Shown here: piece by piece, positions 51,120-59,848 of the stretch
Layout: each line of letters starts with the position of its first letter
Position numbering within the stretch: the first letter of the stretch is position 1
Assembly: GCF_049389645.1 (NCBI RefSeq)
Contig: NZ_CP186540.1
Location: 2,170,001-2,234,000, forward strand
Length of the DNA stretch: 64,000 bases
From: Alkalibacterium sp049389645
GTDB lineage: Bacteria > Bacillota > Bacilli > Lactobacillales > Carnobacteriaceae_A
Reading direction: 5' to 3'
Notes under the pieces: model-generated
The model's database searches: none
Told to the model about the DNA's origin: nothing
What the model saw: only the letters and a program-made list of their open reading frames with translations
Program-made: the position numbers and the translations under genes

Positions 51120-53111
51120 TTGAGTGAAAAAATAGATAGTTTAGCTATTAACACGCTGAGAACATTTGCGATGGATGCAGTCGAAGAGGCACAAAGTGGT
51201 CACATGGGGTTGCCGTTAGGCGCGGCACCAATGGCATACGTGCTATGGAAAAACCATTTAACTATGACTCCAGAACAGCCGACATGGTTTAATCGGGACC
51301 GGTTCATTCTTTCAGCAGGACATGGATCGATGCTGCTGTATGGTTTGCTGCATTTGAGTGGGTATAATTTATCACTTGATGATTTAAAAGCATTTAGAGA
51401 AATAGATAGCCAGACTCCTGGGCATCCTGAGTTACATCACACAGAAGGTGTAGAAGTGACGACTGGTCCGTTAGGGCAGGGATTATCTATGGCAGTAGGT
51501 ATAGCAATGGCTGAAAGAAAGTCAGCTTCATTATTCAACACTGAGAATAGAGATATTTGTAATTACTATACCTACGTTTTATGTGGAGATGGCGATTTGA
51601 TGGAAGGCGTCAGTCATGAAGCCATTTCTATCGCGGGTCATTTAAATTTAAACAAATTGATTGTATTATATGACTCCAATCAGTCTTCTTTAGATGAACA
51701 ACTTGAAGCATCGTTTAGTGACAACATTCAGAAGAAATTCGAAGCTGTCAACTGGGATTATATAAAAGTAGATGATGGCAATAACATCGATGCTATCGAT
51801 CAAGCCATTGAAAAAGCAAAACTTTCATCTAAACCCTCTCTAATAGAAGTAAATACTGTTATCGGCTATGGGTTACCTGACATTGCTGGTACGCACGATG
51901 CGCATAGTGATCCGGTTGGATCCGAGAACATTCTCAAAGCGAAAGCTGCATTAGGATGGGAGTACACTGAACCGTTTTATGTACCAGAAGAGGTGTATGA
52001 CGCATTTGCTTCGTTTCAGTCAAGAGGGCTGGACAAGTTTAATATGTGGGAAAGAAATGTGAGAAAACTCAAAGAAGAAGACATTGATTTATTAAATACT
52101 TTAGAGCGCTTTATAAACAAGCCCCAAAGCTATGATATAGAACATTTACTCCCAGAGTTTACTGATCATGATGGGAAATTGTCGACACGGGTGGCATCGA
52201 GCCAAATATTGAATTTGATAAGTGACGAATTGCCTGAGTTAATTGGAGGCGCAGCAGATTTGAGTTCATCGACGAAAACAGTAATTAATTCGTCACACGC
52301 AATTACACGAACTGATTTTTCTGGAAGGAATATCTATTTTGGTGTTCGAGAATTCGGCATGGCGGCCATTGCTAATGGTTTATCTTCAAGCCATTTTATT
52401 CCTTATGTGAGTACGTACTTTGTCTTTTCGGATTATATGAAACCTGCAATGCGATTATCCGCATTGATGAAGCTACCCGTAATTTACATCTTCACTCACG
52501 ACAGCATTGCTGTAGGAAAAGATGGGCCGACCCATCAACCAGTTGAACAATTAGCTGCCCTACGCTCAATGCCTAATATGCATGTGATAAGACCAGCAGA
52601 TGGTAATGAAACGGCTGGTGCCTGGGAAGTGGCGTTAAATTCAGTTGAAACGCCGACTACTTTAGTATTAGGTAGACAAGACACCAAAACGTTGAACGTG
52701 CTACCGGAGAAGGCGAGAAACGGAACTAAAAAAGGTGGATACACTGTCTATAGCACCTCTAATCCTGAAGGGTTATTAATTGCTACAGGTTCAGAAGTCG
52801 AACTTGCCTTAATGGCTAAAACTGAACTGGAAAAAGAGGGTATTCATGTGAATGTAGTGAGCATGCCTTGTTTTGATTTGTTCGAGGGACAGTCACAAGA
52901 CTATAAAGAAAGAGTTTTACCCAAACATCTGAAAAAACGACTAAGTATTGAAATGGGTGCGTCATATGGATGGAAAGCTTATGTAGGAGACGAAGGAAGC
53001 AGTTTAAGTGTCGATTCATTTGGTTGTTCGGGTGATCCTGACGATGTGATGAGACGATTTGGATTTACCGTAGAGAATGTTGTGTCCAGGTTTAAACAGC
53101 TCTTAAGTTGA
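51120..53111 (+). CDS. tkt: Transketolase (full length)
   Basis: The gene uses a TTG start with AGGAGG 8 bases upstream. The 663-residue protein has thiamine diphosphate-binding features: AGHGSMLLYGLLHLSGY, GPLGQGLSMAVG, the GDGDLMEG...YDSNQSS magnesium motif (about 153-182), HDSIAVGKDGPTHQPVEQ and ASYGWKAY near the end. It moves two-carbon units between ketose and aldose phosphates, including sedoheptulose 7-phosphate. It is inside a PTS operon between EIIC and a GmhA-like gene, so it is probably dedicated to that sugar rather than being the housekeeping enzyme. Conserved His residues (GHGS, GPLGQG, THQP) are present. Confidence 0.92.
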   Translation: MSEKIDSLAINTLRTFAMDAVEEAQSGHMGLPLGAAPMAYVLWKNHLTMTPEQPTWFNRDRFILSAGHGSMLLYGLLHLSGYNLSLDDLKAFREIDSQTPGHPELHHTEGVEVTTGPLGQGLSMAVGIAMAERKSASLFNTENRDICNYYTYVLCGDGDLMEGVSHEAISIAGHLNLNKLIVLYDSNQSSLDEQLEASFSDNIQKKFEAVNWDYIKVDDGNNIDAIDQAIEKAKLSSKPSLIEVNTVIGYGLPDIAGTHDAHSDPVGSENILKAKAALGWEYTEPFYVPEEVYDAFASFQSRGLDKFNMWERNVRKLKEEDIDLLNTLERFINKPQSYDIEHLLPEFTDHDGKLSTRVASSQILNLISDELPELIGGAADLSSSTKTVINSSHAITRTDFSGRNIYFGVREFGMAAIANGLSSSHFIPYVSTYFVFSDYMKPAMRLSALMKLPVIYIFTHDSIAVGKDGPTHQPVEQLAALRSMPNMHVIRPADGNETAGAWEVALNSVETPTTLVLGRQDTKTLNVLPEKARNGTKKGGYTVYSTSNPEGLLIATGSEVELALMAKTELEKEGIHVNVVSMPCFDLFEGQSQDYKERVLPKHLKKRLSIEMGASYGWKAYVGDEGSSLSVDSFGCSGDPDDVMRRFGFTVENVVSRFKQLLS

Positions 53112-53123
53112 AGGAGGAACATA

Positions 53124-53687
53124 ATGGGTTTTACTCAATTCATCGAGGAATACAGAGTTGCCTATCAAACAACACTAATAGAGTTGGATTCTCAGAAAAT
53201 CGAACATATAATGACAAAGTTAATTGAGGCGAGAGACAAGGGACGAACGATTTTTGTGTTAGGAAACGGAGGAAGTGCGGCCAGTGCAAGTCACTGGGTG
53301 TGTGACTTCAACAAAGGGGCTAACAAAGAAGGGCGTGCTAGATTTCGTTTTATGTGTTTATCTGATAATTTACCGATTGTCACTGCTTTGGGTAATGATT
53401 TATCATATAACGATATTTTTGTTGAACAGTTAAAAAATTTCTTGTTACCTGAAGATGTGGTGGTTGTCTTATCTGTGTCAGGGAATTCGAAAAACTTGAT
53501 TGAAGCAGTTGCTTATGCAAATGAGCAGCAAGGCACTACAATTTCAATCATTGGTGACTACAAGGGTCAGCTTAAAGGATTATCACAAGAAACATTAGTT
53601 ATACCCTCAAAAAATTATGGTATTGTTGAAGATGTGCATATGTATCTTGGACATGTGATGTCGCAATACTTGTATGAACAAGAGTAA
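53124..53687 (+). CDS. GmhA-like phosphosugar isomerase, SIS domain, copy 2
   Basis: The 187 residues form a single SIS domain with VLGNGGSAASASHWVCDFNKG (47-66), ALGNDLSYNDIFVEQLK, LSVSGNSKNLIEAV and GIVEDVHMYLGHVMSQYL. Relative to E. coli GmhA, the first metal His is kept, Glu65 is Asp, Gln172 is Glu, His175 and His180 are kept. It is only moderately similar to copy 1, so the two may form a heteromer or act on different epimers. It is the last gene of the operon; AAGGAGG precedes the ATG. A perfect terminator follows 75 bp later. Confidence 0.8.
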   Translation: MGFTQFIEEYRVAYQTTLIELDSQKIEHIMTKLIEARDKGRTIFVLGNGGSAASASHWVCDFNKGANKEGRARFRFMCLSDNLPIVTALGNDLSYNDIFVEQLKNFLLPEDVVVVLSVSGNSKNLIEAVAYANEQQGTTISIIGDYKGQLKGLSQETLVIPSKNYGIVEDVHMYLGHVMSQYLYEQE

Positions 53688-53761
53688 GGCAATAAGTTTA
53701 TTACGCTTATAGATACTAAAACAGTATCTATAAAATAGTAGACATTAGAATAAATAAACTG

Positions 53762-53804
53762 AAAATCGTTTTTCTGTCAACCTTTGACAGAAAAACGATT
53801 TTTT
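53762..53804 (+). terminator. Terminator of the PTS-transketolase operon
   Basis: AAATCGTTTTTCTGTCAA and TTGACAGAAAAACGATTT are perfect 18-bp arms with a 3-4 base loop, then a T-run. Confidence 0.93.
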
Positions 53805-54003
53805 ACTATGATTGCCAACGATGAAAACTACCTAAAAAAATCAACCTATACTTGGCAGATGAATAAAATATCTCTAATTTGTATTATCGGTTTATATAAT
53901 CTTTATATGATTGGCCTATTAATAAAACTAAATTTTTTTATGATATTATTAGGTAGATAATACCACTTTATGATTAAATAATTAAGAAAGGAAAGGAGAA
54001 CTT

Positions 54004-55677
54004 ATGAATAATAAATGGTGGAAAGAAGCAGTCGTCTATCAGATCTACCCGAAAAGTTTTCAAGACAGTAACGAGGATGGCATTGGCGATGTTAGAGGCA
54101 TTATTAACCGATTGCAATATTTAAAAGATCTAGGGATCACCGTGATCTGGATCTGTCCAATGTATAAATCCCCCATGGACGATGGGGGATACGATATTGC
54201 AGATTATTACTCGATCGATCCTATTTTTGGCAGCAATGAAGATTTTGATGAACTCATTAGAAAAGCTGAAAAGGTGGGGATCAGGATACTTCTAGACCTG
54301 GTCGTGAATCATACATCCGATGAACACGAATGGTTCGAAGAAGCACTGAACGACCCTGACAGTGAGTATAGAAAATATTATCATTTCGTGAAAGGCAGCA
54401 ACGGGCGACCGCCCAACAACTGGCGGTCCTATTTTGGCGGATCAGCGTGGGAACCTGTGCCCCATGAGAAGAATACTTTTTATCTGCATGCTTTCAGCAA
54501 AAAACAGCCGGACTTGAACTGGGAGAACGAAGAACTGCGAGAAGAAATCTATAAAATGATCAATTACTGGTTAGACAAAGGGATAGCCGGATTCAGGATC
54601 GATGCGATTTTGAACATCAAAAAGAGCATGGTCCGCGGGCGTCTGGAACCGGATGGTGAAGACGGTTTAGTCTATATCGGTCACTGGATCATGAACCAGC
54701 CTGGAGTCCAGTCGCTTTTAAAGGAAATAAATGAGCGTACCTTTAAAGTGCATGACAGCTTTACAGTCGCGGAAGCAGCGGTCCCTAATGACCATTTGGA
54801 CCAATACATTGGTCCGGGCGGCTTCTTTTCGATGGTGTTCGACTTCAGTTACACGGATATCGATGTCAATGAAACCGGTGACTGGTTCAAACCAAGTGGC
54901 TGGACCTGGACGGATATGCGCGAAAAGATTTTCATCAATCAGGAGATCACGCAGGAAAAAGGCTGGGGAGCCCTTTATTTGGAAAATCATGACCAGCCGC
55001 GCTCCGTTAGTAAGTACATCCCTAAGCATGATATCAATCAGTACAGTAAAAAAATGCTGGGCACTCTTTTCATGATGCTCAGAGGCACGCCTTTTATTTA
55101 TCAGGGGCAGGAGCTTGGTATGACCAACATAGAAATGGATTCCATGGAAGAGTATGAAGATATCGCGACGCATGATCAGTACAAGAGGGCTCTACTTACA
55201 GGACTTTCTAAAGAAGCGGCGTTTAAAATGATCAGTAAACGGAGCCGTGATAATTCCAGGACTCCGATGCAGTGGGACGATTCAGAACAGGCAGGCTTCT
55301 CGGAGGGAGATAACACCTGGCTAAAAGTGAATCCCAATTACACTGAAATTAATGCTGAAAAGGAACGTCTGGATGATAGATCTGTTTTGAACTATTATAA
55401 AAAACTGATTGAACTCAGAACGACGAGCAACTATAGAGAGGTGATCGTTTATGGGAAATTCGTGCCAGATAGAACGGCAAACGATCAGACCATTGTGTAT
55501 GAGAGAGTGTGGCAGGATACGAAATTGTTAACAGCGATCAATTTCACCAATGAAAAGCAGACGATCACCATTGATGAAAATTATACGCAGGTAGTATTGA
55601 GTAATTATCAAGGGGTATTGATCAACGAAAAATTATGCCTTCGCCCATATGAAAGTATGGTTTTGGCTAATAGGTAG
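54004..55677 (+). CDS. GH13 alpha-glucosidase (oligosaccharide exo-hydrolase)
   Basis: The 557-residue cytoplasmic enzyme starts WWKEAVVYQIYPKSFQDSN. Catalytic set: nucleophile Asp200 (GFRIDA), acid/base Glu257 (FTVAEA, in place of the more usual VGE) and Asp330 (LENHDQPR). In this subfamily Val after the nucleophile goes with alpha-1,6 preference and Ala with alpha-1,4 preference; here it is Ala201, which favours maltose-type substrates, while the enzyme at the left window edge has Val. It lies upstream of an ABC importer and a GH31 enzyme, so the region handles alpha-gluco-oligosaccharides. GGAAAGGAG precedes the ATG. The DNA is richer in G and C than the operon upstream. Confidence 0.87.
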   Translation: MNNKWWKEAVVYQIYPKSFQDSNEDGIGDVRGIINRLQYLKDLGITVIWICPMYKSPMDDGGYDIADYYSIDPIFGSNEDFDELIRKAEKVGIRILLDLVVNHTSDEHEWFEEALNDPDSEYRKYYHFVKGSNGRPPNNWRSYFGGSAWEPVPHEKNTFYLHAFSKKQPDLNWENEELREEIYKMINYWLDKGIAGFRIDAILNIKKSMVRGRLEPDGEDGLVYIGHWIMNQPGVQSLLKEINERTFKVHDSFTVAEAAVPNDHLDQYIGPGGFFSMVFDFSYTDIDVNETGDWFKPSGWTWTDMREKIFINQEITQEKGWGALYLENHDQPRSVSKYIPKHDINQYSKKMLGTLFMMLRGTPFIYQGQELGMTNIEMDSMEEYEDIATHDQYKRALLTGLSKEAAFKMISKRSRDNSRTPMQWDDSEQAGFSEGDNTWLKVNPNYTEINAEKERLDDRSVLNYYKKLIELRTTSNYREVIVYGKFVPDRTANDQTIVYERVWQDTKLLTAINFTNEKQTITIDENYTQVVLSNYQGVLINEKLCLRPYESMVLANR

Positions 55678-55828
55678 AATCACTAAAAGGTATCATACTT
55701 TTCAATCGGGAAGCATATATTACAAAAATTACAGTAAAAAGCAAGTATTATACCTTGATTTTCAAATAATGATACCGGTATCATTATAAATGCATTCTAT
55801 TGAGTAATAGGTCAATTTGTTATATATT

Positions 55829-55849
55829 TATAATGTAAACACTTACATT
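55829..55849. promoter_or_regulatory. -10 box with overlapping operator before alpha-glucoside importer
   Basis: TATAAT (55829-55834) overlaps the palindrome AATGTAAACACTTACATT (55832-55849), perfect except for its centre. It resembles LacI-family (MalR/CcpA-like) operators, but has CA instead of CG in the centre. No LacI-type gene is present in the window. Confidence 0.55.
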
Positions 55850-55890
55850 ATTTTGTGTAAGTAAAATCAGTTAAAAAGGGAGGAAATACA

Positions 55891-57216
55891 ATGTTCAAGG
55901 GTAAACATTTTTACAAAGGATTAGTTTTGCTGTCAGCTGCAGGCGTTTTGGCTGCATGTGGCAATGATGGAGACGTTCCAGGTACGGATGGTGCAGATGA
56001 CAACGGGAACGGTAATGGTGAAACTGAAGAAGAGGTAAGCTTAGCCATTATGCAGGGTAAAGTAGAGTTCAATAATCAATTCAATGAACTCGCCGATATG
56101 TATATGGACGAAAATCCGAATGTCTCAATTGAAATCACATCAGTTGGTGGCGGAACGGACTACTTTACACAATTGACCACACGTTTCTCTGCTGGTGATG
56201 AACCGGATATCTTTAGTGTAGCAGGACCCAATGAATTTGAACAAATGGCGGAGTATCTGGCTGATCTATCTGATACGGATGCTGCTAATGCTGCCCTAGA
56301 AGGTACTTTGACTGATGTGACCGGTGAAGATGGCGTAGTTACGGCACTTCCTTACAACCTAGAGGGTTATGGCTTTATTTATAATAAAGAAGTTTTTGAA
56401 GCAGCCGGAATCGATGCCGAAGCAATAAGTACCTATGAAGAACTGGAAGAAGCTGTTCAGACCATAGACGGTCAAAAAGATGATTTAGACATCGAAGCTG
56501 TTTTTGCTTTCCCTGGAGCTGAAGCTTGGGTACCAGGTAACCACTTATCTAACGTCTACTTAACACATGAATTTGATGAAAATGTAAATGAAGCCTATAA
56601 TGCTGAAACTGTCGCATTTGAAAAAGGTGACGAATTCCAGCGTATGCTTGACCTGCAAGTGGATTATTCGGTAGGACCTGTTTTGAGTCTAGATTATTCT
56701 CAACAAGTTGAAGAGTACTTCTCATTAGGACAGGTAGCTATGATTCAGCAAGGAAACTGGGTATATCCTACATTGTTACAAATGGATCCTGAATTTGCTG
56801 AAAACAGTGTCGGAATGATTCCAATTCCTTTAGAAGGTTATGAAAACCAACTACCCGTTGGCGTACCCAACTACTGGGCAGTCAACAGTAACAAAGACGA
56901 CGCAACAGTGCAAGCAGCTAAAGATTTCCTAGACTGGATGTACTTGTCTGATGAAGGGAAAGATTTTGTTATCAACGAGTTCAACTTTATTCCAGCTTAT
57001 GAAGGATACGAGGATATGGAAATCAGTGATCCAATATCACAAATCGTTTATGATTACTCTGAAAGAGGCGACACGATCGGATGGGTATTCAATGGTTATC
57101 CAACAGGATGGACAAACAACGAGTTTGGACCTAATATTCAAGCTTATATTGGCGGCGAAATGACTTGGGATGAAATGGTTGAAAATTCAATTTCTGCCTG
57201 GGAATCTCTTAAATAA
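55891..57216 (+). CDS. Sugar-binding lipoprotein of ABC importer
   Basis: The 441-residue protein has lipobox LAAC (Cys23), then a Gly/Asn/Asp-rich linker (about 24-45), then a type-1 solute-binding fold (SLAIMQGKVEFNNQFNELAD, DIFSVAGPNEFEQM, GYGFIYNKEVFEAAGID, QQGNWVYPTL). It should present an alpha-gluco-oligosaccharide to the two permeases downstream, judging by the flanking GH13 and GH31 genes (inference). GGAGG precedes the ATG. A terminator between it and the permeases probably raises its level relative to them. Confidence 0.88.
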   Translation: MFKGKHFYKGLVLLSAAGVLAACGNDGDVPGTDGADDNGNGNGETEEEVSLAIMQGKVEFNNQFNELADMYMDENPNVSIEITSVGGGTDYFTQLTTRFSAGDEPDIFSVAGPNEFEQMAEYLADLSDTDAANAALEGTLTDVTGEDGVVTALPYNLEGYGFIYNKEVFEAAGIDAEAISTYEELEEAVQTIDGQKDDLDIEAVFAFPGAEAWVPGNHLSNVYLTHEFDENVNEAYNAETVAFEKGDEFQRMLDLQVDYSVGPVLSLDYSQQVEEYFSLGQVAMIQQGNWVYPTLLQMDPEFAENSVGMIPIPLEGYENQLPVGVPNYWAVNSNKDDATVQAAKDFLDWMYLSDEGKDFVINEFNFIPAYEGYEDMEISDPISQIVYDYSERGDTIGWVFNGYPTGWTNNEFGPNIQAYIGGEMTWDEMVENSISAWESLK

Positions 57217-57226
57217 AAATTTTGAG

Positions 57227-57265
57227 AGGGACCATATTTTGTTTCTATATATGGTCCTTTTTTTC
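57227..57265 (+). terminator. Intra-operon terminator after binding-protein gene
   Basis: AGGGACCATAT pairs with ATATGGTCCTT around an AT-rich loop, followed by a T-run. It lies 67 bp before the permease start, so partial read-through is expected. Confidence 0.8.
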
Positions 57266-57331
57266 TTTCATAATAACCAGCAGTTAGTGGAACGATGAAA
57301 GAATAGTTGATGTTAAGAAAGGAAATGAGCT

Positions 57332-58192
57332 ATGAAAAATAAAGAACTGACTTTCTGGTTGTTTATTACACCAGTTTTATTGAGCTTATCATTAGTCGTT
57401 ATCGTGCCTGTTTTTATGGGTTTATTCTATTCATTCACCGATTGGAATGGACTGAACTTCAATAATATTATCGGGTTTGCACATTACAGGCGTTTATTAG
57501 AAGATGAACAGTTTAGAAATTCGTTACGGTTCACTTTCATATTCACTTTTGTTAGTGTCATCATCCTGAATTTTGTTGGTCTTGGTTTAGCCGTACTTGT
57601 AACCAGCAAGCTTAAATCAAGAAATCTGCTCAGAACGGTATTCTTTATGCCTAATCTGATCGGTGGCCTGATATTAGGCTTTATCTGGCAGTTTATTTTC
57701 ATCAGAGTTTTTTCTGCAGTAGGCGATTTTACCGGTATCCAGGGATTATTGGGCTGGCTTTCAACACCCGAAACTGGGTTTTGGGGACTTATCATTTTAA
57801 CCGTATGGCAGCAAGCCGGCTATATCATGATCATCTATATTGCCTACCTTCAAGGTATTCCAAAAGAACTGATTGAATCGGCAAACATAGATGGTGCGAC
57901 CTCTTTTCAAAAATTCAGACACGTTATCTTTCCGTTAATTGCACCTGGATTTACGGTCTCAATGTTTTTAACGTTATCCAGTTCGTTTAAAATTTATGAT
58001 CAAAACTTATCCTTAACGGGTGGGGGACCATATAATTCAACACAAATGGTCGCCATGAACATAGTGGACACTGCATTCTCCAGTAATCAGATGGCGTATG
58101 GTCAATCTAAAGCAGTTATATTCTTTATTATTGTAGCAATCTTTTCGCTGTCACAAGTCTACTACAGTAAGAAAAGAGAGGTTGATTTATAA
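57332..58192 (+). CDS. Sugar ABC transporter permease, first of pair
   Basis: The 286-residue protein has six membrane helices and the EAA-type loop ESANIDGATSFQKFRHVIFP. It begins ELTFWLFITPVLLSLSLVVIVPVF and ends with a short charged tail KKREVDL. The stop overlaps the next start (TAATG), so the two permeases are coupled. AAGGAAATGAG precedes the ATG. No ATPase gene accompanies them. Confidence 0.88.
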   Translation: MKNKELTFWLFITPVLLSLSLVVIVPVFMGLFYSFTDWNGLNFNNIIGFAHYRRLLEDEQFRNSLRFTFIFTFVSVIILNFVGLGLAVLVTSKLKSRNLLRTVFFMPNLIGGLILGFIWQFIFIRVFSAVGDFTGIQGLLGWLSTPETGFWGLIILTVWQQAGYIMIIYIAYLQGIPKELIESANIDGATSFQKFRHVIFPLIAPGFTVSMFLTLSSSFKIYDQNLSLTGGGPYNSTQMVAMNIVDTAFSSNQMAYGQSKAVIFFIIVAIFSLSQVYYSKKREVDL

Positions 58193-59025
58193 TGGAAAAA
58201 AATGTGTATGAAAAGAGAAAAAGAAAATACTTAATTATTGAAGTCATAGGCTTACTGATGGGTTTAGTCTGGGTTTCGCCATTCTATCTTATGTTAGTTA
58301 ATAGTTTCAAAACACCTAGAGAAATCTTTTCTAACGTGTTGAATTTTCCAGATCAGTTTAATTTTGACAATTACGTTGTCGCGTTCGATGATTTGAACTT
58401 CATTCGCTCATTTTTCAACTCGCTATTGATTACCCTGGTGAGCGTGTCCGTCATTGTGTTGTTTTCTTCAATGGCAGGCTATGCACTGGCCCGGAACAAG
58501 AGTCGACTAAGTGGAATCATTCTGCTAGTATTTGTCGGCGCGATGCTTATTCCTTTTCAGTCGGTCATGATACCTTTGACAGCCAATTTCGGAAGAGTTG
58601 GGATGTTGAACAGGTACGGATTGATCTTTATGTACTTAGGATTTGGTGGGAGTTTGGCCTTATTCCTTTATCATGGTGCAATGACCACCGTATCCATCTC
58701 AATGGATGAAGCAGCCATAATCGATGGAGCCAATAAATTTCAGATATTCTTTAAAATCATTTTTCCTTTATTGAGTCCCATATCCGTCACGGTAGCGATA
58801 TTGAACGTTATTTGGATCTGGAACGATTACCTTTTGCCTTCACTTGTGTTAAGTCGTGCGAATGAGACCATTCCGATCAGAATGTTTTATTTCTTTGGCC
58901 AATACACGCGACAATGGCACTTGGCTTTGGCGGGATTAACGATCGCTATCATTCCCGTTATCATCTTTTACTTCAGTGCTCAAAAGATAATAGTTGAAGG
59001 TGTATCAGAAGGTGCGATCAAGTAG
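58192..59025 (+). CDS. Sugar ABC transporter permease, second of pair
   Basis: The 277-residue protein has six membrane helices, the EAA-type loop DEAAIIDGANKFQIFFKIIFP, and the C terminus QKIIVEGVSEGAIK, the usual end of MalG/LacG-type permeases. It pairs with the upstream permease. A stem-loop terminator follows, then a DUF624 gene and the GH31 gene. Confidence 0.88.
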   Translation: MEKNVYEKRKRKYLIIEVIGLLMGLVWVSPFYLMLVNSFKTPREIFSNVLNFPDQFNFDNYVVAFDDLNFIRSFFNSLLITLVSVSVIVLFSSMAGYALARNKSRLSGIILLVFVGAMLIPFQSVMIPLTANFGRVGMLNRYGLIFMYLGFGGSLALFLYHGAMTTVSISMDEAAIIDGANKFQIFFKIIFPLLSPISVTVAILNVIWIWNDYLLPSLVLSRANETIPIRMFYFFGQYTRQWHLALAGLTIAIIPVIIFYFSAQKIIVEGVSEGAIK

Positions 59026-59046
59026 AAATTAGACGACGAAGACTAG

Positions 59047-59099
59047 GAGCTGCTCACTTGTTATTTCTAATAGCAACTAGGCAGCTCTTTCTATTTTTT
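59047..59099 (+). terminator. Stem-loop after permease pair
   Basis: GAGCTGC (59047-59053) and GCAGCTC (59081-59087) with inner TTGTTATT/AATAGCAA pairing (one mismatch or bulge), then a T-rich stretch. Confidence 0.7.
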
Positions 59100-59148
59100 G
59101 AAATTTCCTTATGTTAAAATGAAGAAGAAAAAAGGAGGGATAATACCG

Positions 59149-59829
59149 TTGGGTGAAAAAATCTATCTCATGCTATATGAATTATCTGTCTTAATATTAA
59201 AGTTTACCCTAGTTAATATCTTGTGGATCATCGTTGAGTTACCGGTTATTATCGTTCTTATTCAAATAGGTTTAACCACTGAACCAAGTAATTTGCTTGT
59301 CTTGCTGCCACTCTTGTCATTGTTCCTTCCTATTCTGTTTTTCCCGGGGACCCATGCTTTGATCAGCTCAGTGAGAGAATTGATATTGGAAGATGCGCCA
59401 TTTAATCCGCTGACCTTTTTCAAGGATTATAAAAAAGGGTATAAAAAGAGTTTCTTGATCGGGATGATTTATACAAGCCTGCTGACTATGGGCGGATATG
59501 TGTTTTTCATTACCTACCAAAGCAATCTCATCCTATCCATTATCCTTATCGTTCTTTTTTTCTACTTAAGCATTGTTGTCTTTTATCTGTTTTATTTGGA
59601 TGCACACTTCAACATGTCAATAAGATGGAAAGTAAAACAGACAACCGTTCTTATCATTAAGCACCCATTATTTGCATTAGGCAACTTCATGATTTTTATA
59701 GCTTTACATTATATTCTATATTCAGTGAATTTCATCTTATTTGTCCTATTTGGCACCACGTTAACGGTCTATGCAACCTATTACTTGTTTATCAGAAAAC
59801 TCAATAAAATCAATGCGAGAATATCATAA
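59149..59829 (+). CDS. DUF624 (YesL-type) membrane protein, second copy in window
   Basis: A TTG start at 59149 with AAGGAGGG 9 bases upstream is preferred to an upstream TTG-type start at 59098 that has no ribosome binding site. The protein has 226 residues and four to five membrane helices; MGEKIYLMLYELSVLILKFTL is typical of the family opening. It is distantly related to the protein at 8953 and likewise sits between importer permeases and a glycoside hydrolase. Its role is unknown. The GH31 gene starts 20 bases after its stop. Confidence 0.78.
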   Translation: MGEKIYLMLYELSVLILKFTLVNILWIIVELPVIIVLIQIGLTTEPSNLLVLLPLLSLFLPILFFPGTHALISSVRELILEDAPFNPLTFFKDYKKGYKKSFLIGMIYTSLLTMGGYVFFITYQSNLILSIILIVLFFYLSIVVFYLFYLDAHFNMSIRWKVKQTTVLIIKHPLFALGNFMIFIALHYILYSVNFILFVLFGTTLTVYATYYLFIRKLNKINARIS

Positions 59830-59848
59830 TTTGAATGGGAGTGTACAT

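Noticed and set aside
48886..53687. Lipopolysaccharide heptose synthesis
   Set aside because: GmhA-like proteins occur, but no heptose kinase, adenylyltransferase or epimerase (HldE, HldD) is present and the organism appears Gram-positive.
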